Part shown: positions 15,996 to 24,525 of the stretch, in pieces
Layout: the number at the start of each line of letters is the position of its first letter
Position numbering within the stretch: position 1 is the first letter of the stretch
Assembly (NCBI GenBank): GCA_947453415.1
Contig: CANGGG010000026.1
Location: forward strand, 1 to 38,721
Source of the DNA: Bacteroidota bacterium
GTDB taxonomy: Bacteria; Bacteroidota; Bacteroidia; UKL13-3
DNA length: 38,721 bases
Reading direction: 5' to 3'
Translations under genes and position numbers: made by a program
Notes under the pieces: generated by a model
What the model saw: the letters and a program-made list of their open reading frames with translations, nothing else
Told to the model about the DNA's origin: nothing
Database searches by the model: none

Positions 15996-16912
15996 TAATA
16001 AAAAACAAATTGAGTAATTTAGAACAAAATATAACAATTGAAAACACTGGTTTTTGGAGACAAAAAGTAAGTGACTACATGCAACTAATTAAAGTTAGGT
16101 TGAGTAGTTTGGTAGTTTTTAGTTCGGTAATAACTTATTTGACAGCTGCTCAAGGAAAAGTAAATTGGTTTGAAGTTTTTATTTTGGCTTCTGCTGGCTT
16201 ATTGGTTACTGGTTCAGCAAATGGTATCAATCAAATTATTGAAAAAGATTACGATAAGTTAATGACTAGAACTGCTAATAGACCTGTTTCTACTGGTAGA
16301 ATGAGCGTTACCGAGGCAGGAATTAGTTCATTTTTAATGGGCATAGTTGGTGTGTTTTTAATTGGCTTTTATTTAAATCAATTAAGCGGATTATTGGCTT
16401 TAGTTTCATTATTAAGTTATGCTTTTTTATATACTCCTTTAAAAAGAGTAACGCCTATTTCAGTATTTGTTGGCGCATTTCCAGGAGCTTTACCCACCAT
16501 GTTAGGTTGGGTAGCATATACCGGAAAAATTGATATTGCAGCAATTGTATTATTCACTGTTCAATTTGTTTGGCAGTTTCCACATTTTTGGAGCATTGCT
16601 TGGATTTTAGAAGACGATTATAAAAGAGCTGGATTTAAAATGTTACCATTTAATCCTGGAAGAACTAGAAAAACTGCGTTCCAGTGTTTGTTATTTTCAT
16701 TGGTATTAATTCCTATTGGAATTTTGCCAACTGTATTTAATATTTCGGGAGTGGTAGCGGCTGTAGTTGCTGTATTTGGGGCATTATACTTTAGTTTTTA
16801 TGCCTATAAATTATATAAAAGTTGCGAATTAACAGATGCAAAAAAACTAATGATGGCAGCAATTATTTATCTTCCAATTGTTCAACTTTTTTACTTGATA
16901 GATAAAATATAA
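15992..16912 (+). CDS. ctaB: Protoheme IX farnesyltransferase (heme O synthase)
   Basis: UbiA-type membrane prenyltransferase that adds farnesyl to heme B to make heme O, the substrate of CtaA. Of 306 residues, the first Asp-rich motif lies at N80-xxx-E84-xxx-D88 (NQIIEKDYDKLMTRTANRP) and the second at ILEDDYKRAGFKMLPF. About nine helices are seen. The start is taken as the TTG at 15992, overlapping the ctaA stop (TTGA), which suggests coupled translation. An in-frame TTG six codons downstream is an alternative, and no ATG occurs before residue 30. It forms a heme A module with the preceding ctaA, inside the oxidase operon. Confidence 0.93.
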   Translation: MIIKNKLSNLEQNITIENTGFWRQKVSDYMQLIKVRLSSLVVFSSVITYLTAAQGKVNWFEVFILASAGLLVTGSANGINQIIEKDYDKLMTRTANRPVSTGRMSVTEAGISSFLMGIVGVFLIGFYLNQLSGLLALVSLLSYAFLYTPLKRVTPISVFVGAFPGALPTMLGWVAYTGKIDIAAIVLFTVQFVWQFPHFWSIAWILEDDYKRAGFKMLPFNPGRTRKTAFQCLLFSLVLIPIGILPTVFNISGVVAAVVAVFGALYFSFYAYKLYKSCELTDAKKLMMAAIIYLPIVQLFYLIDKI

Positions 16913-16913
16913 A

Positions 16914-17498
16914 ATGATTCAATCAATTAACAAAAAAAATATAGACGAACGAGAACCAGGAGTAGAGCCTAAAACTTTTGTTTTATGGCTTCTTATTGTA
17001 AGTAGCATTATGCTATTTGCAGGTTTTACAAGCGGATATATAGTTAGACGAGGAGAAGGCGAATGGGTGGTATTTAATTTACCAACCATGTTTATGTTAA
17101 ACACTGGTGTTATTGTATTAAGTAGTATATTTATGCAATGGGCTTATTTATCGGCAAAAAAAGATGAATTAAATAAAACTAAAGTAGGACTATCAATGGC
17201 ATTAGCTTTAGGAATTTTATTCATTGTTATGCAATATTGGGGTTGGAGTCAAATGGTATATAATTCCATTTATTTTGGATTTGCAAATCCAAGTGGTTCT
17301 TTTGTATATGCTATTACCGGTGTTCATGTTTTACATGTAATAATTGGTATCTTTTATTTACTCACTATTCTAATACAAACATACAGATTCAAAGTTCATA
17401 AAAAATCCATCAGAGGTATTGCAATGTGTAATACATATTGGCATTTTGTAGGAATTCTTTGGATTTACCTTTACCTATTTTTACTTTTAAACAGATAA
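16914..17498 (+). CDS. Cytochrome c oxidase subunit III, first paralogue
   Basis: 194 residues with about five helices. The family segments are seen near the C terminus (ITGVHVLHVIIGIFYL and CNTYWHFVGILWIYLYLFL), equivalent to the GxHxxHV and YWHFVDxVW motifs of subunit III. It lacks the first two helices of long seven-helix forms. It starts one base after the ctaB stop codon. A second, longer subunit III gene follows 39 bp downstream; two consecutive subunit III paralogues are usual in Bacteroidota oxidase operons. It would stabilise subunit I and proton uptake. Which paralogue is in the mature complex cannot be told. Confidence 0.9.
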   Translation: MIQSINKKNIDEREPGVEPKTFVLWLLIVSSIMLFAGFTSGYIVRRGEGEWVVFNLPTMFMLNTGVIVLSSIFMQWAYLSAKKDELNKTKVGLSMALALGILFIVMQYWGWSQMVYNSIYFGFANPSGSFVYAITGVHVLHVIIGIFYLLTILIQTYRFKVHKKSIRGIAMCNTYWHFVGILWIYLYLFLLLNR

Positions 17499-17537
17499 CA
17501 AAAATTATAAACTAAGAAACAAATAAATAATAAAACA

Positions 17538-18293
17538 ATGTCAAATACAGCTACTTTAAGTACCGACAACAAACAAACATGGGGTGGAGGAAAATCACCA
17601 TTAAGTATTAGTTATGGTAAATTGATGATGTGGGTTTTTCTACTTTCAGATGCATTTACTTTTTCTTCATTACTTGTTGCCTATGGTTTTGTAAGATTTA
17701 CTTTTACAACATCTTTACCGAACGAAATTGTTAAACCATTTTCTCATCTCTCTCACACTTTTACTGAAGAAATGCAAAAAGCAGGCATGTTCGTTACTGA
17801 ACGTTGGCCTTCTCCTGAATTAGTGTTTAACCACTTTCCATTTTTACATGGCATTCATTTACCGTTGATGTTTGTAAGTTTAATGACTTTCATATTAATT
17901 TTCAGTTCTGTAACTATGGTTTTAGCGGTAGAAGCCGGACATAGAATGGCAAAAAAAGAAGTAGAAAAATACATGCTTTGGACCATCATTGGTGGTGCTG
18001 CTTTCCTAGGTTGCCAAGCTTGGGAGTGGACTAATTTAATAACTGAAGGTGCTAGTTTGCAAAACAATCCTTTTGGACCAACAGCTTTTGCCGCTTTGTT
18101 TTTTATTGTTACTGGCTTTCACGGAACTCACGTTTTGTCGGGTGTAATTTTAAATATTATTATTTATATCAATGTAGTAAACGACACTTACGAAAAAAGA
18201 GGTCATTATGAAATGGTTGAAAAAGTAGGTTTATATTGGCATTTTGTTGATTTAGTTTGGGTGTTTGTATTTACATTCTTCTATTTAATATAA
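17538..18293 (+). CDS. coxC: Cytochrome c oxidase subunit III, second paralogue
   Basis: 251 residues with about five to six helices and the full subunit III motifs: KLMMWVFLLSDAFTFSSLL near the N terminus, ACQAWEWTNLI with the conserved Glu, FFIVTGFHGTHVLSG and YWHFVDLVWVFVFTFFYL at the C terminus. The region at about 62-110 between helices 1 and 2 is an unusually long soluble insert (HLSHTFTEEMQKAGMFVTERWPS). The ATG at 17538 follows a 39-bp spacer after the first paralogue. It is more canonical than the first paralogue and is probably the main subunit III. Confidence 0.93.
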   Translation: MSNTATLSTDNKQTWGGGKSPLSISYGKLMMWVFLLSDAFTFSSLLVAYGFVRFTFTTSLPNEIVKPFSHLSHTFTEEMQKAGMFVTERWPSPELVFNHFPFLHGIHLPLMFVSLMTFILIFSSVTMVLAVEAGHRMAKKEVEKYMLWTIIGGAAFLGCQAWEWTNLITEGASLQNNPFGPTAFAALFFIVTGFHGTHVLSGVILNIIIYINVVNDTYEKRGHYEMVEKVGLYWHFVDLVWVFVFTFFYLI

Positions 18294-18349
18294 TTTTCAA
18301 TTCATAGAAATCAAGACAATTTATTCATTTAAAAATAAAAAAAATTACC

Positions 18350-18679
18350 ATGGATCACATAGAACATTTAGAACATACAGAGTCGCCCGCTAACATGAAA
18401 AAGCAAATTTGGAATACATTTTATGTATTACTAGTTTTAACGGTAGTAGATATTGCTTTATATTTTGCATTGCTTTCAAGTCATTCTATATATAAAAATA
18501 TATTATTTGTGTTTTTAGGATTAGTAAAAGCATTTTATATCGTTTCTGTATTTATGCACATGAAGTTTGAACGCAAGTTTTTGGCCTCAATAATTATTTT
18601 ACCAATGTTATTTATTTGCTTTTTAATTTGGTTGGCATTAACTGAAGCAGGATACACATTTGACTCACGACTATTTTAA
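18350..18679 (+). CDS. Cytochrome c oxidase subunit IV (CyoD-like)
   Basis: 109 residues with three transmembrane helices (about 24-44, 50-70, 78-98) and the subunit IV signature FLGLVKAFYIVSVFMHMKFERK. The N terminus is rich in His and Glu (MDHIEHLEHTESP). This small subunit supports oxidase assembly or stability. It lies 56 bp after coxC and 35 bp before sco. The start codon sits inside CCATGG, with an A-rich leader. Confidence 0.9.
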   Translation: MDHIEHLEHTESPANMKKQIWNTFYVLLVLTVVDIALYFALLSSHSIYKNILFVFLGLVKAFYIVSVFMHMKFERKFLASIIILPMLFICFLIWLALTEAGYTFDSRLF

Positions 18680-18714
18680 AAAACTTTATTCAAGTTTTTT
18701 AGTTAATATAAATA

Positions 18715-19362
18715 ATGAAAAGAAAATCATTTTGGGTAGCAACTGGATTATTAGTATTTCCAGTTGCTTTCTTTTTTTTACTGAGAGCCAGTAAACAAAA
18801 CTACAAGCATTTGCCCCATTTGGGCGAAAAAATAGCGCCTAATGGTGTCGATATAAAAGATACTATTTTTTACCAAGTACCTGAATTTTCAGTTACTGAC
18901 CAAAGTGGAAAAGAGCTGAGTTCTAAAATGCTTTCTAATAACATTGTTATTGCAAACTTTTTCTTTGCTAGCTGCAAAGATGTTTGCCCTAAAATGAATG
19001 GAAACATTTCAGTGTTTTACGAAAAAGCAAAAGAATGGAGTGAGGTAAAATTAATTTCATTTACTGTTGATCCCGAAAACGATTCAACACAAATTCTTGC
19101 TGATTATGCTAAGAAAATGAATGCCGATAAAAAGATTTGGCATTTTTGTAGAACAGATAAGGAAAACCTATTTAAAATTGGTCAAGGATTTTTACTTCCT
19201 GTTTCCATTGAAGACAAAACAATTGACCACAGTCAACAAATAATATTGTTAGATAAATCTCGTCATATCAGGGGTGTGTATAATGGCCTTGATTTGAATG
19301 ATATGAAAAGATTAAATGATGAATTAAAAGTGCTTTTATATGAATACCACGAACCAAGATAA
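18715..19362 (+). CDS. SCO1/SenC family copper chaperone
   Basis: Thioredoxin-fold protein that delivers copper to, or reduces, the CuA site of subunit II. It has an N-terminal membrane anchor (about 6-24) and a periplasmic domain with the copper ligands C87 and C91 (ASCKDVCPKM) and H172 (IDHSQQIILLD). FTVDPENDS matches the family TVDPxRDT. Length of 215 is typical. Its 3' end overlaps the next gene by 23 bp, so translation is probably coupled. Position at the end of the oxidase operon supports a role in building CuA of this enzyme. Confidence 0.95.
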   Translation: MKRKSFWVATGLLVFPVAFFFLLRASKQNYKHLPHLGEKIAPNGVDIKDTIFYQVPEFSVTDQSGKELSSKMLSNNIVIANFFFASCKDVCPKMNGNISVFYEKAKEWSEVKLISFTVDPENDSTQILADYAKKMNADKKIWHFCRTDKENLFKIGQGFLLPVSIEDKTIDHSQQIILLDKSRHIRGVYNGLDLNDMKRLNDELKVLLYEYHEPR

Positions 19363-19891
19363 ACAAGACAAATTAGTTTTTAACATTGTAACAATTGTAT
19401 CAATTATAGTTTTTGTAGCAGTTGTTATTTTAAATAGAAAAATACTTCCTAGGCCAGAAATATTACCCAGTTGGGTCATGTATTTACCAAAATTAAATGC
19501 ATTCATTAATGGAACTTGTACTGTTCTTTTATTATTGTCATTGTATTTTATTAAGCAAAAAAACATTGCAGCACATAAAGCAATTAATTTAACCGCATTT
19601 GGTTTATCATCATTGTTTTTAATAAGCTATATTTTGTATCATTGGATGGCAAATGAAACTTCTTTCCCTGCCGAAAATTCAATGAGAAGTATTTATTTAA
19701 CCATATTGATTAGCCATATTGTTTTAGCTGCATGCGTTCTTCCATTAGTACTTTTATCATTTTATTATGGATTACAAATGAACGTAGAAAAACACAAAAA
19801 AATTGTACGATTTACTTATCCTATTTGGCTTTATGTAACAGTAACCGGTGTTATTGTTTATGCCATGATTAGTCCTTATTACCAATTTTAG
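19340..19891 (+). CDS. DUF420 family membrane protein, CtaM-like oxidase assembly factor
   Basis: 183 residues with about five helices. Conserved features include LPKLNAFINGTCTVLL, KQKNIAAHKAINLTAF, and a string of membrane histidines (HKAIN, YHWM, SHIVLA) typical of DUF420. In Staphylococcus and Bacillus the DUF420 protein CtaM is needed to make active aa3 oxidase, probably at a heme A step, and the location here fits that role. The ATG lies inside the sco gene (23-bp overlap), and the stop overlaps the GTG of the next gene (TAGTG). Family assignment is good; the exact function in Bacteroidota is inferred. Confidence 0.85.
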   Translation: MNTTNQDKQDKLVFNIVTIVSIIVFVAVVILNRKILPRPEILPSWVMYLPKLNAFINGTCTVLLLLSLYFIKQKNIAAHKAINLTAFGLSSLFLISYILYHWMANETSFPAENSMRSIYLTILISHIVLAACVLPLVLLSFYYGLQMNVEKHKKIVRFTYPIWLYVTVTGVIVYAMISPYYQF

Positions 19892-20805
19892 TGTTAAAAA
19901 ATCCAAATTTAAAGGCATACTTAGCATTTATAGCAGTAGCCATTTTTTGGGGAACCACTTTTTTAGCCATTCGCATAGGAATTAATAGCGATGGAATTCA
20001 TTTATTTCCGCCTTTTTTATTGGCAGCTTTTAGGCATACCATTGCTGGAATATTAATTTGTGGATATTTTATACTTTTCAAAAAACAACCCATTCCAAGT
20101 CTTAAACAATTTAAGCAATTTAGCATCAATGGTGTTTTGATGTTAGTGGGTGGAAATGGAATTATTAGTTGGGGAATGCAATACGTGGATAGTGGATTAG
20201 CCGCGCTTATTTGTGCCCTAACTCCGTTATGGATTGTATTTATAAATTTTATTATGGGAAGTAACGAAAAAGTAACCAAAACCATGTGGCTTGGTTTTAT
20301 TATTTGTTTGCTAGCACAATACCTTATTTTTTACGATAAGGTAAATTTACTTTCCGATAAAAACTATATTTTAGGATTAATAGCCATTATTGTTTCCAAT
20401 ATTTGTTGGGCGTTGGGAACTGTTTTTTCTAAATCTCATAAAAGTAATTTACCAGTTTTGTACAATGCAGGCTTGCAAATGATTCCAGGCGGAATAATTC
20501 TTCTCCTTATTTCAACTTTTATAGGCGATTGGGCAAAGTTTAATCCAAGTAATGATTCCCTTTTGGCTTTAATTTATTTGGTAATATTTGGCTCATTATT
20601 GGCGTATGGATGCTTCATGTATATTTTAAAAGCATTGCCAGCTGCATTGGTTTCTACTTATGCCTATTTCAACACCATTGTAGCAGTATTTTTAGGTTAT
20701 TTATTCCTAAACGAAGTAATTAATACCAAAGTAATTATTGCCATGTTATTAACTATTTTAGGCGTTTATTTGGTTGGCAGAAAAGCCAAAGAAATGAAAG
20801 TTTAA
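19891..20805 (+). CDS. EamA-family (DMT superfamily) transporter
   Basis: 304 residues forming ten helices in two EamA repeats (about 8-140 and 155-297). Family landmarks are visible: FWGTTFLAIRIG, GLAALICALTPLWIVFI and LPAALVSTYAYFNTIVAVFLGYLFLNE. EamA proteins export or exchange small metabolites; substrate cannot be told. The GTG start overlaps the CtaM-like stop by one base, so it is read as the last gene of the oxidase operon. Its 3' end overlaps the convergent DUF3037 gene by 4 bp, leaving no room for a terminator between them. A link between its substrate and oxidase biogenesis is possible but unproven. Confidence 0.88.
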   Translation: MLKNPNLKAYLAFIAVAIFWGTTFLAIRIGINSDGIHLFPPFLLAAFRHTIAGILICGYFILFKKQPIPSLKQFKQFSINGVLMLVGGNGIISWGMQYVDSGLAALICALTPLWIVFINFIMGSNEKVTKTMWLGFIICLLAQYLIFYDKVNLLSDKNYILGLIAIIVSNICWALGTVFSKSHKSNLPVLYNAGLQMIPGGIILLLISTFIGDWAKFNPSNDSLLALIYLVIFGSLLAYGCFMYILKALPAALVSTYAYFNTIVAVFLGYLFLNEVINTKVIIAMLLTILGVYLVGRKAKEMKV

Positions 20806-21185
20806 AGTACCAATTCCTCAAATAAACGCTTAGCAGTTTCCTCCAAATTATTACACATTCCAGGGTGTGGCCTTGAAAGTTGAATTGCTGAACTCCTTAC
20901 CGCACTTAGCCACCTAAACCTTGATGGAACGTCTAAAATAGCAATAGGACCAGCATCTTCATCTCCATTTGCAATTTTTTCCAACGATTGTAAATTTAGT
21001 TTTACTTGTTCTAAGTCCAATTCTTTGGCAAATACATTTAACTTAGTATCATTAATAAAATAATGCACTTTTAAAAAATTTGCTTTTTTACAAAACAAAA
21101 TAATGCCAACATTCACAAATTCTTCTCTTTCAATTACAGGTAATATGCGAATTACCGAATATTCATATAAGTGTTTCTCTTGCAT
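20802..21185 (-). CDS. DUF3037 family protein, partner of HipA-like kinase
   Basis: 127 residues of the DUF3037 type: YEYSVIRILPVIEREEFVNVGIILFC at the N terminus, then a basic/aromatic segment FRWLSAVRSSAIQLSRPHPG. There is no signal peptide and no membrane helix, so it is a cytoplasmic protein of unknown function. The start lies 23 bp inside the upstream HipA-like kinase gene, a strong sign of coupled translation. The same two-family pairing is, as I recall, seen in other bacteria. The function may be as an accessory to, or substrate of, the kinase; this is a guess from context. Confidence 0.85.
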   Translation of the reverse strand: MQEKHLYEYSVIRILPVIEREEFVNVGIILFCKKANFLKVHYFINDTKLNVFAKELDLEQVKLNLQSLEKIANGDEDAGPIAILDVPSRFRWLSAVRSSAIQLSRPHPGMCNNLEETAKRLFEELVL

Positions 21186-21960
21186 ATTTGGCTTCTTTTA
21201 CAAAAATTTCTGAATTATTTAAGCGAGTAACTAAAAACTGTAAATACATATTTTTAAGTTCTTCAGGAGTTTTATTGGTGTCGTCCCAAATTAACCATTC
21301 ATCTGGAATTAGGTTTACTATTTCGTTAATTTTTTCTTCCGTTAAAAGTTGTTTGATAGTTACATTAACTTCATTTAGTAAAGTTGCCTTCGGCAATAAT
21401 ACATGACTTTTCACTAACGCAAATGGACTTTTGGCACTAGCTTCCCAATCAGTTCCCGAATGATGAAAATACAAACATGCACCGTGATCAATTAACCACA
21501 ATTCTTTGTTCCAAATAAGCATGTTGGTGTTCCTAAATGTACGGTCCATATTGGTAATAAATGCATCGAGCCACACAATTTTAGAAGCTAATTCAGCATC
21601 AATAATTTTAACAACTGGGTCAAAAGTGATGGAACCAGTAAGAAAATGTAAGGCCAAGTTTAAACCTTTGCTGGCTTGTAATAAATCCTGAATTTCTTCA
21701 TCAGCTTCCGTTTGTCCAAAGGCCTCGTGCAAATTAGCAAAAACCAATTCTGGAACTTTTAAACCGAGAGCCCTAGCTATTTCACCGCCAATTAATTCAG
21801 CAATTAACACCTTTGTTCCATGACCAGAACCTTTAAATTTAAGCACATATTTAAAATCATCGTCTGCTTCTGCCAATGCAGGTAACGAACCACCTTCGCG
21901 TAATGGCGTAATGTAGCGAGTAATAGTAACAGTTCTTAATGCAATGGTTTTTTTCGACAT
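21163..21960 (-). CDS. HipA-like kinase domain protein (HipA_2 type)
   Basis: 265 residues resembling a minimal HipA-like protein kinase without the N-terminal subdomain of classical HipA. Kinase landmarks: a Lys in the strand YVLKFKGSGHGTK (K41/K43), an acidic helix position E60 (AELIGGEIARALGL), the catalytic-loop-like D139 with N144/N146 (LDAFITNMDRTFRNTNMLIW), and a metal-binding D158 in WLIDHGACLYF. So the active site looks complete. It is the first gene of a pair with DUF3037 (23-bp overlap). No HipB-like DNA-binding antitoxin is adjacent, which argues against a standard hipBA module. It could be a regulatory or stress kinase; no substrate can be named. Confidence 0.82.
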   Translation of the reverse strand: MSKKTIALRTVTITRYITPLREGGSLPALAEADDDFKYVLKFKGSGHGTKVLIAELIGGEIARALGLKVPELVFANLHEAFGQTEADEEIQDLLQASKGLNLALHFLTGSITFDPVVKIIDAELASKIVWLDAFITNMDRTFRNTNMLIWNKELWLIDHGACLYFHHSGTDWEASAKSPFALVKSHVLLPKATLLNEVNVTIKQLLTEEKINEIVNLIPDEWLIWDDTNKTPEELKNMYLQFLVTRLNNSEIFVKEAKYARETLI

Positions 21961-22010
21961 ATTAAAATAAAAAATATTGCTTGCAAAGCAATCAATAAAA
22001 ATTGGAGTAT

Positions 22011-22439
22011 TTATTTATATTTTATTTTACTCACAACCCAATTGTTGTATGCATGCACAGCTTTTTTAGTGTTTTTGATAGCACCTATTTCAAAAGGTGC
22101 TGAAATACCAACTAAGCCAATTCCAACTAATAAAGCATTTAAACTAGATTTATCTCCAGTTTGTATAACTCCAAACAAATTAAATCCAATTAAAAAACCA
22201 CCTGCTCCACCAATTATGGTAGAAAATACTTTGTTTACTTGGGCTTTTCTAAAATATTTTAAAGAAATTGAATCATTGAAAGCTAATTTTTTTGCATTAG
22301 CAAGATTTACAACTTTTCCTTCACTATTAAATATTTGAATATTAGTAAATTTAGGAGTAAAAATAAGTGTGTCTTGAAAAGCCTGAGCTTTACTTTGAAA
22401 AGCAAAACAAATAAAGGCAATCAGTAAAAAATATTTCAT
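22011..22439 (-). CDS. Small exported/membrane protein of unknown function
   Basis: 142 residues with an N-terminal signal (MKYFLLIAFICFAFQSKAQA), a polar segment (21-75) containing IFNSEGKVVNLANAKKLAF, and then two glycine-rich hydrophobic segments, VFSTIIGGAGGFLIGFNLFG (about 82-101) and LNALLVGIGLVGISAPFEIG (about 109-128). Glycine-rich double helices of this type occur in small envelope proteins of Bacteroidota. I do not recognise a named family. It lies 44 bp downstream of parB on the same strand and could be the third gene of the parAB transcript. Confidence 0.6.
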   Translation of the reverse strand: MKYFLLIAFICFAFQSKAQAFQDTLIFTPKFTNIQIFNSEGKVVNLANAKKLAFNDSISLKYFRKAQVNKVFSTIIGGAGGFLIGFNLFGVIQTGDKSSLNALLVGIGLVGISAPFEIGAIKNTKKAVHAYNNWVVSKIKYK

Positions 22440-22483
22440 TATAAATACAAGTAAATATTTTGGTTAATAAATAGCTTTAAAAT

Positions 22484-23395
22484 TTACGAAAGCATGTCTA
22501 ATAATCTGTTTAAATCCGCTTCCGATTTAAAAGGAATGGTAATATTTCCTTTGCCTTTATCATCGTTTGAAATTTTTATTTTGTTACCAAACTTTTCAGA
22601 TAATAATTTTTGAAATTCTACCACTATTTCATTTAATGCAGGTTTAGCAGCTTTTTTACTTTTAGATTTTTCGTCTTCTATGTTACTATGGTCTTCCTTT
22701 GCTCTTTCCATTGCTTCTCTTACCAATGCTTCCACTTGGCGAACAGAAAGATCTTTTAAAATCATTTCATTGAACAAAAATTGTTGTTCATCAGCATTGT
22801 CAATATTGATAATTGCACGGGCATGACCCATAGAAATTTTATCATCGCGAAGCGATGCTTGAATATTATCGGGTAATTTTAACAAACGCATGTAATTATT
22901 AACTGTACTGCGATTTTTACCAACTCTGCTTCCTAACTCTTCTTGATTTAATTTACACTCGTCTAACAAACGTTTATAGCTTAAGGCAACTTCCATGGCA
23001 TTTAAGTTTTCGCGTTGAATATTTTCTATCAACGCCATTTCCAACATTCCTTGGTCATCGGCAAGACGAACATATGCAGGAATTTTTTCTAATCCTGCAA
23101 TTCTAGAAGCACGAGTTCTGCGTTCTCCACTAATTAATTGGTACCTATCAACTCCAACTTTTCTTACAGTAATGGGTTGAATTACGCCATGAATTTTGAT
23201 GCTATCGGCAAGTTCATTTAATTCATCTGCTTTAAAATCTGTTCTTGGTTGAAAAGGGTTTGCCTCAACCTGAGAAATCAGAATTTCATTGATAGAATTT
23301 ACCGGTTTTGATTCTGTGGTATTAAAATCAGTTGCTGCATTTTCAAGCAATGCACTTAATCCTCTTCCTAATGCGTTTCTGCGTGGGTTACTCAT
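22484..23395 (-). CDS. parB: Chromosome-partitioning protein ParB
   Basis: CTP-dependent DNA clamp that loads at parS and works with ParA to segregate the chromosome origin. 303 residues: N-terminal RRNALGRGLSALL (ParA-contacting motif), the nuclease-like CTP-binding domain with GERRTRA (90-96) and ENIQREN (124-130), a helix-turn-helix (about 150-172, NQEELGSRVGKNRSTVNNYMRLL), and a C-terminal dimerisation domain (about 250-303). It starts 37 bp after parA and is surely in one operon with it. I saw no canonical parS (TGTTTCACGTGAAACA) in the window. Confidence 0.97.
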   Translation of the reverse strand: MSNPRRNALGRGLSALLENAATDFNTTESKPVNSINEILISQVEANPFQPRTDFKADELNELADSIKIHGVIQPITVRKVGVDRYQLISGERRTRASRIAGLEKIPAYVRLADDQGMLEMALIENIQRENLNAMEVALSYKRLLDECKLNQEELGSRVGKNRSTVNNYMRLLKLPDNIQASLRDDKISMGHARAIINIDNADEQQFLFNEMILKDLSVRQVEALVREAMERAKEDHSNIEDEKSKSKKAAKPALNEIVVEFQKLLSEKFGNKIKISNDDKGKGNITIPFKSEADLNRLLDMLS

Positions 23396-23432
23396 TTTAT
23401 AATTCTTACTTCTGCTATTTTAAAACTCTAAT

Positions 23433-24245
23433 TTAGTTGTGAGATGTGGTGTCGTTACTCACATTATTCTGACCATCTATTAATCCATTTTTTACCAAAA
23501 CTTCCTTAGCCAAATTCATATAATTAATGGCTCCCCTACTTTCCGCATCATGAAGCAAAACAGGAATTCCAAAACTTGGCGCTTCGCTTAATTTAGTATT
23601 ACGTTGAATAATAGTTTCAAATACTAATTGCTGAAAATGCATTTTAACTTCTTCAACTACTTGGTTGCTTAAACGCAAACGCATGTCGTACATTGTTAAT
23701 AAAATACCTTCTATTTGCAAATTTGTATTCAAACTTTGTTGAACAATTTTAATGGTATTTAATAATTTCCCTAATCCTTCTAAAGCAAAATACTCACATT
23801 GAACCGGAACTATTACACTATCGCTTGCCACTAAAGCATTGGTAGTAATTAAACCTAAACTTGGCGAACAATCAATGATGATAAAATCATAATCTTTTCT
23901 AATTGAATCTAAAGCAAATTTCAACAGTTTTTCTCTGTTTGGTAAATTCACCAATTCTATTTCAGCACCTACCAAGTCAATATTCGAAGGAAGTAAATCC
24001 ATGTATTGAAGTTCAGTATGAACAATGGCTTCTGTGCAAGGAGTTTCATTTACCATTACTTCATAAAGTCCAGTAACAACATCTCTTGGATCAAAACCAG
24101 TTCCCGAGGCTGAATTAGCTTGGGGATCGGCATCTACCAGTAATGTTTTAAACTCCAATGCAGCTAAACTTGCCGATAAATTAATGGCAGTAGTAGTTTT
24201 ACCAACTCCACCTTTTTGATTTGCTATTGCTATTATTTTTGCCAT
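23433..24245 (-). CDS. parA: Chromosome-partitioning ATPase ParA (Soj)
   Basis: 270 residues. The deviant Walker A motif [18 protein letters not shown] begins at residue 11, the Walker A' segment [16 protein letters not shown] at about 35-50, and Walker [15 protein letters not shown] in the middle, as in chromosomal ParA/Soj. It moves ParB-parS complexes on the nucleoid. The extra short C-terminal tail ([22 protein letters not shown]) is polar and variable. It is the first gene of the parAB operon; its promoter must lie in the 504-bp gap upstream. Confidence 0.96.
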   Translation of the reverse strand: MAKIIAIANQKGGVGKTTTAINLSASLAALEFKTLLVDADPQANSASGTGFDPRDVVTGLYEVMVNETPCTEAIVHTELQYMDLLPSNIDLVGAEIELVNLPNREKLLKFALDSIRKDYDFIIIDCSPSLGLITTNALVASDSVIVPVQCEYFALEGLGKLLNTIKIVQQSLNTNLQIEGILLTMYDMRLRLSNQVVEEVKMHFQQLVFETIIQRNTKLSEAPSFGIPVLLHDAESRGAINYMNLAKEVLVKNGLIDGQNNVSNDTTSHN

Positions 24246-24388
24246 TTTAAATTTTAATCAGTATTTATGGTTTTGAAAATAAAGTCGTTGTGAGTATTGA
24301 AATTAGTTTTTATTGTGTTTTAAAAAAAATATTTTGACTTTTATTCTTTACCAAATAAACTCTTTCATTAAAGCAACTAATCCACCTA

Positions 24389-24410
24389 TTATCAACATGC
24401 CTGTTGATAA
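24389..24410. promoter_or_regulatory. Perfect inverted repeat TTATCAACA-N4-TGTTGATAA
   Basis: Two exact 9-bp arms separated by TGCC. Each arm differs by one base from the DnaA box TTATCCACA, so a DnaA-like or a dedicated repressor site are both possible. It lies 8 bases upstream of a perfect TAnnTTTG box, where it would overlap the -33 region of that promoter. Confidence 0.45.
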
Positions 24411-24418
24411 GGTTAGTT

Positions 24419-24427
24419 TATATTTGC
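24419..24427 (+). promoter_or_regulatory. Bacteroidota -7 box (TATATTTGC) of an unassigned transcript
   Basis: TATATTTG matches the TAnnTTTG -7 consensus exactly, on the plus strand, with no gene downstream before the terminators at 24482-24559. The -33 box is not clear; the inverted repeat occupies that place. Confidence 0.35.
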
Positions 24428-24525
24428 AGAGTGCTAATTTCTAAGAAAATAGTTGTGGAACAATTAAAAAATTGGTTTTGTAAAACCTGAATTAGAAATG
24501 GTTTAGGTTTTTTTATGTAAAACAG

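Noticed and set aside
20802-21960. Canonical hipBA toxin-antitoxin operon
   Set aside because: No helix-turn-helix HipB-like gene is adjacent, and the kinase lacks the N-terminal subdomain of HipA.
24450-24475. parS half-site (GTGGAACA) upstream of parA
   Set aside because: Only one arm matches; the other half has no resemblance, and no full parS was seen in the window.
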